Position numbers and translations under genes: made by a program. The notes under the pieces are model-generated. The model saw only the letters and a program-made list of their open reading frames with translations, was not told the origin of the DNA and did no database searches. A stretch of DNA of 64,000 bases from Gnetum montanum. Lineage: Eukaryota; Streptophyta; Gnetopsida; Gnetales; Gnetaceae. The first letter of the stretch is position 1. The number at the start of each line of letters is the position of its first letter. Of the stretch, positions 49,180 through 57,994 are shown one piece after another. The stretch lies in assembly GCA_015680685.1 (NCBI GenBank), contig MNCI01000651.1, positions 1,665,832-1,729,831 on the forward strand, given 5' to 3'.

Positions 49180-49830
49180 GCCAAAATAATGTAAAATACT
49201 TTAGCAATAATGCATGGATAAGCCAAAACACATTTCATCAATGGTTAAACAAGGTTCAAACAAGGTCAACCAAGGCTATAAGAGATAGGTGAAAATAAAT
49301 AAGATGAAACAAAGGATACATAAGGTCAAATGAAGGCCAAATGATGGTTGAATGGGATTAAGTAAAGGCCAAATGAGTGTCTAATGATGATCAAGTGTCA
49401 TCAAATGAGATTGAATAAGGCTAAAACATGGTCAACAAGGATTATAGGGGATAGGATAAGGTAGATGGCATAAACCAAAGGCCAACTAGCATGAAATCAA
49501 GCCAAATGATGACAAATGAGGCCAAATGGAAACAAAATGATGTTCAAACCCCATCAAATATTTTCTAGAGGATCAAACAAGGTCATAATGATGTTAACTA
49601 AGGTTAAACCAAGTTTACTAAGGTCAAAAGATGCCAAAAGACAAGAACATTTACATGAAACAAGGCTCAAATGATAAGAAAATCATGAAAATAAATCCAA
49701 ATGAGATCAAATGATAGGGCATTGAAGGTCAGTAATGCATACCAAGGTCAAATCAAGTTAAACTGCAATGAAACAAGGTAAAATTGTTCAAGGTAGGTGA
49801 CATGGGATAAAACATGATCAATATTGGTTA
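49180..49830. repeat. Loose GGTCAAATGA / GCCAAATGA repeats, 5' of the E pol
   Basis: More than twenty short words of the type AAGGTCAA, GCCAAATGA and CAAATGAGG recur with irregular 10-40 bp spacing. The stretch occupies the same place relative to pol as the 56687-57430 array of element F. It is quasi-repetitive and has no coding content that I can support. Confidence 0.5.
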
Positions 49831-50194
49831 ATTAGGGTTAGATTTTACCAGTTTTAGGCATTAGTAGGCCATGGTATGAGGCTACAGGGTTTGTAGTGAA
49901 TGAAAACGTTGGTGGTTGGAACACCGAGAGGTTGCCGAGCGAACAGTTTAACCTCGGATTCATGCAAGGGCCGTGCTAGAGAGAAATGAAAGCGAGGCAC
50001 CGTGAACGGTCTAGTTGATCAGACAGGGACTTAGTTGGTGTATCTTAACCTTATGTAAACATTGTTTCAGAAGCAAGACATGTGAGGTAAATTGATGATC
50101 AATAAATGTAGAATGGAGAAAATAATGCAAAACAATGATAATAGCAAAGAAATATTAGAACAAACTTGGGTAAGAAAGTGCACCACCCCAAGGT

Positions 50195-50280
50195 CATGGA
50201 TTCAATTCCTTTCCTTTTTTGAAAGATATACAATAGGTTATGCAATGCTAGAGATGCACTGCTTACTCAGAGGTAACTAA
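50195..50280. other. Unassigned stretch next to the repeats in the probable LTR
   Basis: It contains GGATTCAATTCC, which looks like a tRNA B-box by chance, but no A-box or cloverleaf could be drawn. Reported only so that it is not taken for a tRNA. Confidence 0.3.
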
Positions 50281-50291
50281 AGTGCTCAAGA

Positions 50292-50475
50292 AAGATGCCA
50301 ACTATGCCTTCTGAAAGTCAACTTAAAAGCCAACTGCAACAAGAAGCCAACTCTGTTTGCTAAGAAGCCAATCAAGAAGCTGATCAACCTATGCAAAAAA
50401 GGCAATAAGCCAACTACTCTTGTCGATGTAAAAAAATGCCAACTCTTTGAATGAAAAGCCAACCCTTTGAGCGTT
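50292..50475. repeat. AAGCCAACT repeats downstream of the TATA box
   Basis: About ten copies of (A)AGCCAACY occur at 14-37 bp spacing. On the minus strand (AGTTGGCTT) they lie just downstream of the TATA box, in the expected 5' transcribed part of the LTR. Confidence 0.6.
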
Positions 50476-50486
50476 GTTTACCAGGG

Positions 50487-50494
50487 TATTTATA
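50487..50494 (-). promoter_or_regulatory. TATA box of the probable F LTR
   Basis: The minus strand reads CCCTATAAATACCC. A CACGTG G-box sits at 50530-50535, 36 bp upstream, a common plant promoter pair. Confidence 0.6.
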
Positions 50495-50920
50495 GGGCTA
50501 GGAGCAGGCGAGAAATGGGGCCTAGATGCCACGTGTCTTGGACCCCACAAGATGCTAACGTGCCCGTACCGTGTAGGTGTGTAATGCTGGACATGAACTT
50601 GGCTACACTATGACTATACCTCTGAGGCTACATGTGCTAAGATCAGTGTGCTAACAATGCAAAAAAAAAAGGAGCTTACGCTTTAGGACTACGTATTCCT
50701 TGCTCTTATGAGTGGGATCAAGTGTAGGAACAATGTTTTGTGAGCTAACCAGGGGGTATGCAAAATGAAGTAACATTGCTAATTCTACCAAGGAGATGCC
50801 AGAATGAGGGAGATTGTTGTCAACAAGTTCTAGAACTACCCAAAGACATCTTGATGCTTTTGTACCAGTGTTGTATTACTCATGCTATTGAGTACATTGT
50901 TGTAGCATAAGTGGCTGCTT

Positions 50921-50960
50921 GCTACACTGTGCTACGCTACGTAGCGTAGCATAGCGTAGC
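50921..50960. repeat. 40-bp palindrome built on GCTACGC
   Basis: Two 20-bp arms meet without a loop at CTAC|GTAG and pair at 18 of 20 positions. A close relative, with 19 of 20 paired, is at 60002-60043; a shorter one is at 51151-51172. Confidence 0.88.
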
Positions 50961-51741
50961 CACTGGTCTTAACTGAAACTTGTGTTGGAGCTAAAAGCAT
51001 TTGTCTGAGGCTTGGTCATGCTAACAATGACAGCTTTTGTCCTTTATGTTAGGAAGCCTTTAAACCTGTTGAACTCATGTTTGAAACACCCTTGCTGCTT
51101 TTGTGTTGTTGCTACGCTGTGCTACGCTTGAGAAACTGTCTTTCAAGGCTTGCTACACTGCATAGCGTAGCAAACTTTCTTCACTAGAAAAATTGCTAAA
51201 CTGCTTTACTTATCCTAAACACTTTTAGTAACTCCTAGCATAGTTTTTGAGTAGATTGTCAGCCGGGTGAATTGTCTAGGTGGGTAGGTCAGAGGGTCCA
51301 TCAGGCTTGTTAACTTTGGAGATAGAAAACTTGTCGGACTGGATAGTCTAACCTTAGTGTCTACATTTTCCTACTGAACTATCATGACATTGCACTTGTG
51401 GAAGTCCTTGCCTAAATTCCAAGACCCTGTTGAGATATGAGGGTCATGAAACACCATGAAGGACAAGTCGTGAACATCGCTCTCTGGTGGTTGCTTGGAA
51501 GTTTCTTTGCTATGCTTAGAAGTAATAAGATAGTTGTGCAAGGGAAAGGGGAAAGGGTGGACTTGAGGGGATAGGTTTAGGAAAAGATAAGATGAAACTT
51601 AGTGCGGTTCCTCATTGGAGTGCTTGTGAGGGAATCAGCCCATGTGGACATCTGTTCTTTTACTAGCCTCTGATCTCTCATCGGGATGCTTGAAGAGGGT
51701 CATTGGCAAACAATTGGTGTGCCCTTTGTTTTGGGCACACA

Positions 51742-51768
51742 CTCTTTTTCTTTTCTCTCTTTTTTTTT
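51742..51768 (-). promoter_or_regulatory. Candidate polypurine tract of element F
   Basis: The plus strand is an unbroken 27-base pyrimidine run; on the minus strand it is purine only and directly precedes TGTGTGCCC. An 8-bp perfect hairpin (GTGTGCCC / GGGCACAC, 51717-51740) adjoins it, at the putative LTR edge. Confidence 0.45.
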
Positions 51769-52788
51769 GCGTTACACTTTTGTGCTTTTGTTTTGCTATT
51801 TAGCCATATTCATTTGCAAACAACCTTATTGTTATAGGACAAGTGTTTTCTCCCCAAGACTAGTTGCATTACATCCATGTGGGGCTTTTACCTACCTACA
51901 GATGCTTCCCATGTGGTGAGTTATGTTGTGCATGTCATGGACTTTGTGGTTGAGCATATGGAAGGGCTTTACATGCATCAAGAAATCTTGTAAAAGGGGT
52001 TTAAAAAGGGAAACTACGGAATTGAGAAATGAGATGATGAAGGTTAAAGGGGAGGGGTAGGATGGGAACTCCCAAGTAGCTAAGCTAGTTAGAGAAGTCA
52101 CCTTGGAACGATGTGGTGTCTTGTCCTCCTGGTGAAACACATCTCTGACTGATGCCATCTCATCTCATATCTTGCAAGTGCAACAAAGGGCAGACTAGAA
52201 AAATGTGATCATGAAGTGTAGTTAGGCAAAGGTCTTACTTGCTTTAGACATTACCGAATTGACATGCACTATTGTTAAGCCATGCGACGTCTAAAGCAGG
52301 AAGGTTGGTAGCAGCTCTAGTAGCGGCAGGCTAAAGGGGTCGGCACCGAGGGGGCTAGGAGTTGCGCGATGCGAGTGCTTAGGAGTCCCCACCCAAGGCA
52401 AACATCATGTAGTTTAGCTATAAGGTGAGAGGCCTAACAGCTGAACCTCTTTTAAGCTTAGATGATGGTGGGTGCTGGAGGTTAGCAACTTTGTGGTTGG
52501 GCCACAATAGTGCTGGGGCTCCAGCAGTAGGTGCTAATAACGGAAGCTACTGCCAGGGCAATGGGCCGTGGTAGCGGTAGTTCTAAAAGGTCAAAAAGAT
52601 GTTAGATGTCATCTTTGGAGGATCAGCAAGATGCTAGGGGCAGTGGCATCACATTCATTCCAGAGGGTTCTTTCTTGCCATCATGAACTGTGTTCTGGAA
52701 TTGCAACACTCCACCCCGCATCAGCACTATTCATGCTCGTTTATTTGAATGGTAGTGGATTTTGAGCTAGGAACGTTGTGCCGCGAAC
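51769..52788. other. No recognised feature (3' spacer of element F)
   Basis: Mixed-composition DNA without a supported gene. It lies between the candidate polypurine tract and the 30-bp repeat array. Confidence 0.5.
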
Positions 52789-53090
52789 CTAGTTTAAGGT
52801 CCTGGTAGACCATTTGATGTACTAGTTTAAGGTCCTAGTAGACCGTTGTGCTAGTTTAAGGTCCTAGCAGACCGCTGTGCTAGTTTAAGGTCCTAGTAGA
52901 CCACTGTGCTAGTTTATCATCGTAGTGGATGGTGGACGGGCTAGTTTAACATCATAGCAGATGTTTTGTGCCAGTTTATAGTCATGGTGGACTATCTATG
53001 CTAGTTTATAGTTATGGCAGACTATGAATGCCAATTTATAATCGTAGTAGACTATGGATGCCAGTTTATAGTTGTAGCTAACTATGGCGC
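52789..53090. repeat. Tandem array, ten monomers of 29-33 bp
   Basis: Monomers start at 52789, 52822, 52851, 52880, 52909, 52941, 52971, 53001, 53031 and 53061. The consensus is CTAGTTTAAGGTCNTRGYAG then ACC, where GGTC and GACC can pair as a small hairpin. The first five keep AAGGTC; later ones drift to TATAGTC/GACTAT, which keeps the arms paired. The array ends 17 bp from the integrase stop. Confidence 0.88.
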
Positions 53091-53106
53091 TTACCTTGCT
53101 ACTACA

Positions 53107-54330
53107 TTAGATGAAGTACGGCTTCAAGTATAGGTGGTTTACAGGGTTTGCAAAATCTCTGCCATTCGTGTCTGCTAGCTTAAAGGCTCCATTCTCGTAG
53201 GCTTTTGTGACTACGAATGGACCTTCCTAATTTTCCAAAAACTTATCTACATGTTCATGCACAACTTTGAGGAGTAGGTCCCCCTTTTTAATTGATCGTC
53301 GATGTAGGTCTGCATGATGCTTTTGCCACTGCTTTTCCTGATACCATTTGATGCGGCCTAGTGTTTATGCATGCTCTTCCTCTAGGATGTCAAGATCAAT
53401 GATCCTTGACTCATTATTCTGAGCTTCATTTACAACACTTGAAAGGATCATCCGCAGTGATCATACTTGCAATTCAAGAGGAAACACTACTTCAGATCTG
53501 TAGATTAGGTTGTAGGGGGTCTTACCTGTAGCTTTCCTACATGTTGTACGGTAGGCCTAGAGAACATAGAGGATTTACTCATGCCATCACCTCTTGCCAT
53601 TACTAAACATTCTTTTAAGCAAGTTGATGATGGCTTTGTTTGTTGCTTCTGCTTGACCGTTAGCCTATGGGTAATATGGCGATGAGAAAGATTTCTTAAT
53701 GCCAAGGTTGCTACAAAAGGTTTTGGTTTCCACACTACTAAACTATGGCCTATTATCTATCACAATAGTCATGGGAAGACCAAACCTTATTACGATGTTG
53801 TCCAGGATGAAGTGCCAAACTTGCTGAGATGTAGTTTTCCTAAGGGGAATAGCTTCTGCCCACTTCGTAAAGTACTTAGTGGCAGTAATGATGAAGCTAT
53901 ATCCTGCAAAAGACTTAGGTGTTATGGGTCCTATGATATCTAGTCCCCATCATTGGAATGGCCACGTGATCTGTGTAGGGTGCAACTTAGTAGGTGACAC
54001 GTGCATGAGATTTGCGTGATGTTGGCACGTGTCACACTTCTTGACTTTAGCAAAAAAATCACGTTCCATGCAAGGCTAGTAATACCCTAGGTGTCTAATC
54101 TTAGCTGCCATGGGCCTGGGAGCTATGTGTCCTCCACACAGTCCTTCATGGACCTTGCTAACTATTTTTTGTGCCTCCTCCCCACCAACGCAAGTTAACA
54201 ATATTCCATCGAAGGAGCGTTTACTCAAGGTATTATCTCCTACTAGGACATACGACCGTGCTCTCTTTTTGATTGCATCCCTTTGGGTGAATGTCAAGCC
54301 ATGTGGGGGTTCACCATGTTGTAGGTAGGA
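53107..54330 (-). pseudogene. Integrase of element F (few breaks)
   Basis: The zinc-binding part (VHEGLCGGHIAPRPMAAKIR, then LGYY) is at the end of the 54558-54076 frame. The core keeps all three catalytic residues: WGLDIIGP near 53960, I-V-I-D-N-R near 53750, and NGQAEATNKAI near 53640-53610. The C-terminal part (HRRSIKKGDLLLKVVHEHVD, then AYENGAFKLADTNGRDFANP) ends LYLKPYFI with TAA at 53109-53107. TAG codons break the frame at a few points, but this is the best kept integrase of the window. Confidence 0.85.
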
Positions 54331-54960
54331 TTTCATGTTAGCGTACCACTCTTGGGTGTTGGTAGCGCTTATGGAGGACACGTGTACTACTTGGGTGATG
54401 CGGTCTGTGCACTCTATTATCGAAGTAGGTAGAGTCGTGAATAGGTGTGACGACACGTTTAATGCTAGCATAGCTAAGGCATCGGCTACAGTGTTCTCAT
54501 TGCGTGGCACATGCTGGATGTCTGTTGTGGTGAACTGTTGCAATAGGTTTTTATCCAAATCACAGTAAGGCTATAAATGTGAAGCTTTACAGGTGTAGAC
54601 CTTAGTGATTTGATTGACAACAAGCTAAGAGTCACCTCGAACTGCGAAATGTTGAATTTTTAATTGCTGGGCTGCTAAGAGGCCTCTGAGGAGTCCTTCG
54701 TACTCAGCTACATTGTTCATACAAAGGAATGAGAAGTAGTAAGTAAAGGGTTGCATGTCCCCTGAGGGAAATGTAATGACAAAGGAAGCACTACCACCTC
54801 GTGTGGTTGAGGCATCGTCGAAATGCAAAGTGGCCTCGAAATGCGATGGTACAGGTTGACACTACTAACATGTTCATTAGGAAATTTGGGTTCTATGGTT
54901 ACATAATCATCAACGGGTGAGGTAGCTAGTTGCGTAGCTATTGCTTGTCCTTTCATTGAT
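54331..54960 (-). pseudogene. Archaeal-type (second) RNase H of element F
   Basis: M-H-F-D-D-A-S-T-T-R-G-G starts the domain at 54828; GLLRGLLAAQQLKIQHFAVR and G-D-S follow to 54625. Then DIQHVPRNENTVADALAMLA (54520-54460) closes it. An Asp- and Glu-bearing fold of this type between the first RNase H and integrase is specific to the Tat lineage. A short gap near 54600 needs a frame change. Confidence 0.83.
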
Positions 54961-56557
54961 GATTGGGTTACATAGTGTAAGTTGAATTCCACTGTTATTG
55001 CCTTCCATCAGACTATCCTACTACTTTCATATAAGTTGTTCGTGATAGCCCGAAGTACATTTCTTTTGCATATAATGTTCACTTGACTATGGAATAGGTA
55101 GTGTCTCCACTTTTTTAGTGCAAACACTAAAGCAAGACAATTCCTTTCCACTTTGTTGTATTTGGCTTCATATGCTATCAATGCGTGGCTTAAGTAATAG
55201 ACTGGGGTTTCGGAGCCGTTCTCTCTTTTTTGGCATAAAGTGCTACGATAGACATGTTCAAGGTAGCAAGGTAGATGTAGAAAGGCTTATCCCTCTATGG
55301 TGGGTAAACAGTTGGGAGGTGTAAAAGCTCTTTCTTCAAGTCATTGAAGGCTTGTGGGCATTGCTTTAGTAAGTGTTGCATGGGGTGTAACTTGTTAGTC
55401 AACCTTGCTATAAACCTTCTGATGAACTATATTCTACCTTGCAACCTATGCAATTCTTTAAGGTTAGTAGGGGATGTTAGGTTAATGATGACCTTAACTT
55501 TGTTAGGGTCCACTTGTATTCCAGTCTTCGATCCTACAAACCCTAGCATGTGCCCAATTTTTATGCCAAAAACACACTTCTTTGGATTAAGGCATAGGTC
55601 ATGCCTATGACAATTCTTCAGGACTACATCTAGATCAGTGGGATGATTAATAGCTATCTTAGACTTGACCACTATGTCATCCACGTAATCGTTTAGTCTC
55701 TCTAGGAGGTAGTCACTGAATATGTAGGTCATGACTCATTAGTAAGTTGCTTCGACGTTCTTTAGACCAAAGGGCATCATAGTGTAACAAAAGGTACCCC
55801 CAGGGGTCATGAACATAGTTGTCAATTGATGCTTTAGATTTATGCAAATTTGATTGTAACTCAAGAACCCATCCATGAAGGATAGTAAAGCATGACCAGC
55901 CATTATATCGATAAGCTAGTCAATACTTGGTAATTGAAAGTCATCTTTAATCATTGCCTTGTTTAGATCCTGGAAGTCTAAATAGATTTGTATCCCTCCA
56001 ATTTTCTTAGGTACTACCACAATGTTTGACACCCATTTCGAGTAATTGACCGCACGAATGAAACTTGCTTGGTATAGCTTAGTGATTTCATCACGTACAG
56101 CTAGTGCAATTTCTGGTTTAATCTTTCAAGCCTTTTGTTTAACAGGTTTGACACGTGGGTCCAATACAATGTTATGTTGTATTAGCCATGGGTCTAAGCC
56201 TGGCATGTCATTGTAAGACCATGAGAATACTATGATGTTATCTTGAAGGACTCTGGATACATATTTTTGCATTTGTTGATCTAGGAGAGAACTTAGTTTT
56301 AGTGTTTTCATTTTCCCCTTGGATGTCGTTATTGGTGCTTCGATGAGAGGGTCCTCAGTCACATCCCTAGCCTCTAAGTCTAAGGCTTGAACCAAGTGTT
56401 CAGGCCAATCTAGGGACATTTCCAGGGACACTACAGTGTTATCAGTTGATGAATCCCAGTCTATCGACTCTAAGTTCGGGTATCTTGCAAACTTGCCATG
56501 AGGACCTGTTAAGGTTAAAAGTGAGTGTAGATCACGTTGCATGGCCATCTTGTTCAA
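54961..56557 (-). pseudogene. Reverse transcriptase and first RNase H of element F
   Basis: It starts with a frame at 56557-56126 that reads SLLTLTGPHGKFARYPNLES, FSWSYNDMPGLDPWLIQHNI and ends VKPVKQKA, the usual entry to RT. The palm follows, with the active site LNDYVDDIVVKS in the 55732-55427 frame and KCVFGIKIGHMLGFVGSKTG. The first RNase H (55330-54990) has TPVYYLSHALIAYEAKYNKV and FALKKWRHYLF. A handful of stops and shifts disable it. Frames are longer than in E, so F inserted later or decayed less. Confidence 0.87.
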
Positions 56558-56686
56558 CCTTACACAATAAGAAGAAGCATGGTCAAGTGATACCTATTTG
56601 ACGCTATGGCGCATCATAGTAAATATTTGCAAAGCAATAATGAAACATGCAATGATTGTCAAACATTCGGCCGAATCTGCAAATTA

Positions 56687-57430
56687 CCAATTTAAGGTCT
56701 TGGTGGACCATGAACATATTCGAACATGCAATTGATGCTAGGTCTGCTAGTTTAAGGTCATGGTGGACCATGGTGCATAGGTTTTTGAATAAAGTTACTA
56801 GTTTAAGGTCTTTGCGGACCGTGAACAGGTTTTTAGATAAAGTTGCTAGTTTAAGGTCTTTGTGGACTGTGAGTGGATTTGAACATGAAATTGATGCTAG
56901 GTCTACTAGTTTAAGGTCATGGTGGACCGTTAATAGGTCGTTAAGGTAAAGTTACTAGTTTAAGGTCTTTGCAGACCATTAATAGGTTGATAGATAAGGT
57001 TATTAGTTTAAGGTCTTTTCGAACTGTTAACAGGTAGGCTTCGTAGAATGTTACTAGTTTAAGGTCTTTGTAGACCGTGGTGCATAGGTTTTTGAATAAA
57101 GTTACTAGTTTAAGGTCTTTACAGACCGTGAACAAGTTTTTAGATAAAGTTGCTTGTTTAAGGTCTTTATGGACCGTGAGCAGATTCGAACATGCAATTG
57201 ACGCTAGGTCTGCCACTTTAAGGTCGTGGTGGACTATTAATAGGTCATGAGGGTAAAGTTATTAGTTTAAGATATTTGCAGACCATTAATAGGTTGATAG
57301 ATAAGGTTACTAGTTTAAGGTCTTTTTGAACCATTAATAGGTAGGCTTCGTAGAATGTTACTAGTTTAAGGTCTTTGCGGATCGTGGTGCATAGGTTTTT
57401 GAATAAAGTTACTAGTTTAAGGTATGGCTA
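56687..57430. repeat. Higher-order tandem array: 307-bp repeat of six 48-60 bp monomers
   Basis: Monomers begin at 56687, 56747, 56798, 56846, 56906, 56955, 57003, 57054, 57105, 57153, 57213, 57262, 57310, 57361 and 57412. From 56747 the lengths run 51, 48, 60, 49, 48, 51 and repeat exactly from 57054, so every monomer has its twin 307 bp on. Each starts CTAGTTTAAGGTC and has a GGACC partner after a short loop. The core is the same as in the 52789-53090 array, with a longer tail. Confidence 0.93.
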
Positions 57431-57994
57431 GTGTAGCGTGCTACCTTCAAGAGGGCTTTGGCCTTTTGCATGATTTGACAAATGAGACATGTGTTTAACA
57501 TAGTACAATGCGAGTTATTTTGTATAGCCGAATTATGGTTGGGATGGCTGTAGCACAGTAAACTCTTACTTGTTTGTACTTTGTAATGCTTTTACTGTAG
57601 TATGTCAGTACGTTGCAAGGTTTAGTAGGTTTGTCATATTGTTATGCTGTTAAGCCTACAATACCACTGCGTTTCCCAAATTTGTTAAGCTTGCCATATT
57701 GCCATGCTTGTCGTAGTAATGTGTTGATTACATTGTGTTGCATGTCTACCTGTCCTTGTTCATTTGCTTTAGTACGTTGTTGCATTGTGTAAGGTTTAAT
57801 GGCCATACTACGCTATGAGGCTTGTTTTTTTGTTTTTTGTTTATATTTGTTTTTTTGTGACTGCGAAATCCTGCTATGCTACATGTAATGAGAATGCCAT
57901 ACTACACTATACATAATGAGAGGGTCATGCTACGCTACATGTAAAATTTGCATGTACATAGTGCTAACGTTTTCTTCTTCATTGGTGTAGGGTT
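57431..57994. other. Spacer with scattered GCTACGC words
   Basis: No gene was recognised. Several GCTACGCT, GCTATGCTACATG and CTACACTATACATAATGAG words occur at 57800-57945, related to the palindromes at 50921 and 60002. The last part (57961-57990) is pyrimidine-rich and ends in GTGTAG, so it could be the end of a further intron of the downstream gene. Confidence 0.5.

Larger units (their letters stand above)
49880..51741 (-). repeat. Probable LTR of element F (minus strand)
   Basis: It has a TATA box at 50494-50487, a G-box CACGTG 36 bp upstream of it (50530-50535), and a polypurine candidate (51768-51742) just before a TGTGTGCCC start at 51741. The left end is not fixed. It is richer in GC than the surroundings and lacks coding sequence. 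No second copy is in the window to prove the ends. Confidence 0.45.

Noticed and set aside
50195-50215. tRNA B-box-like sequence
   Set aside because: No A-box at the right distance and no cloverleaf.
52789-57430. Reading the hairpin arrays as a CRISPR array
   Set aside because: Repeats vary, spacers are themselves repeated in register, and the setting is a plant retrotransposon.
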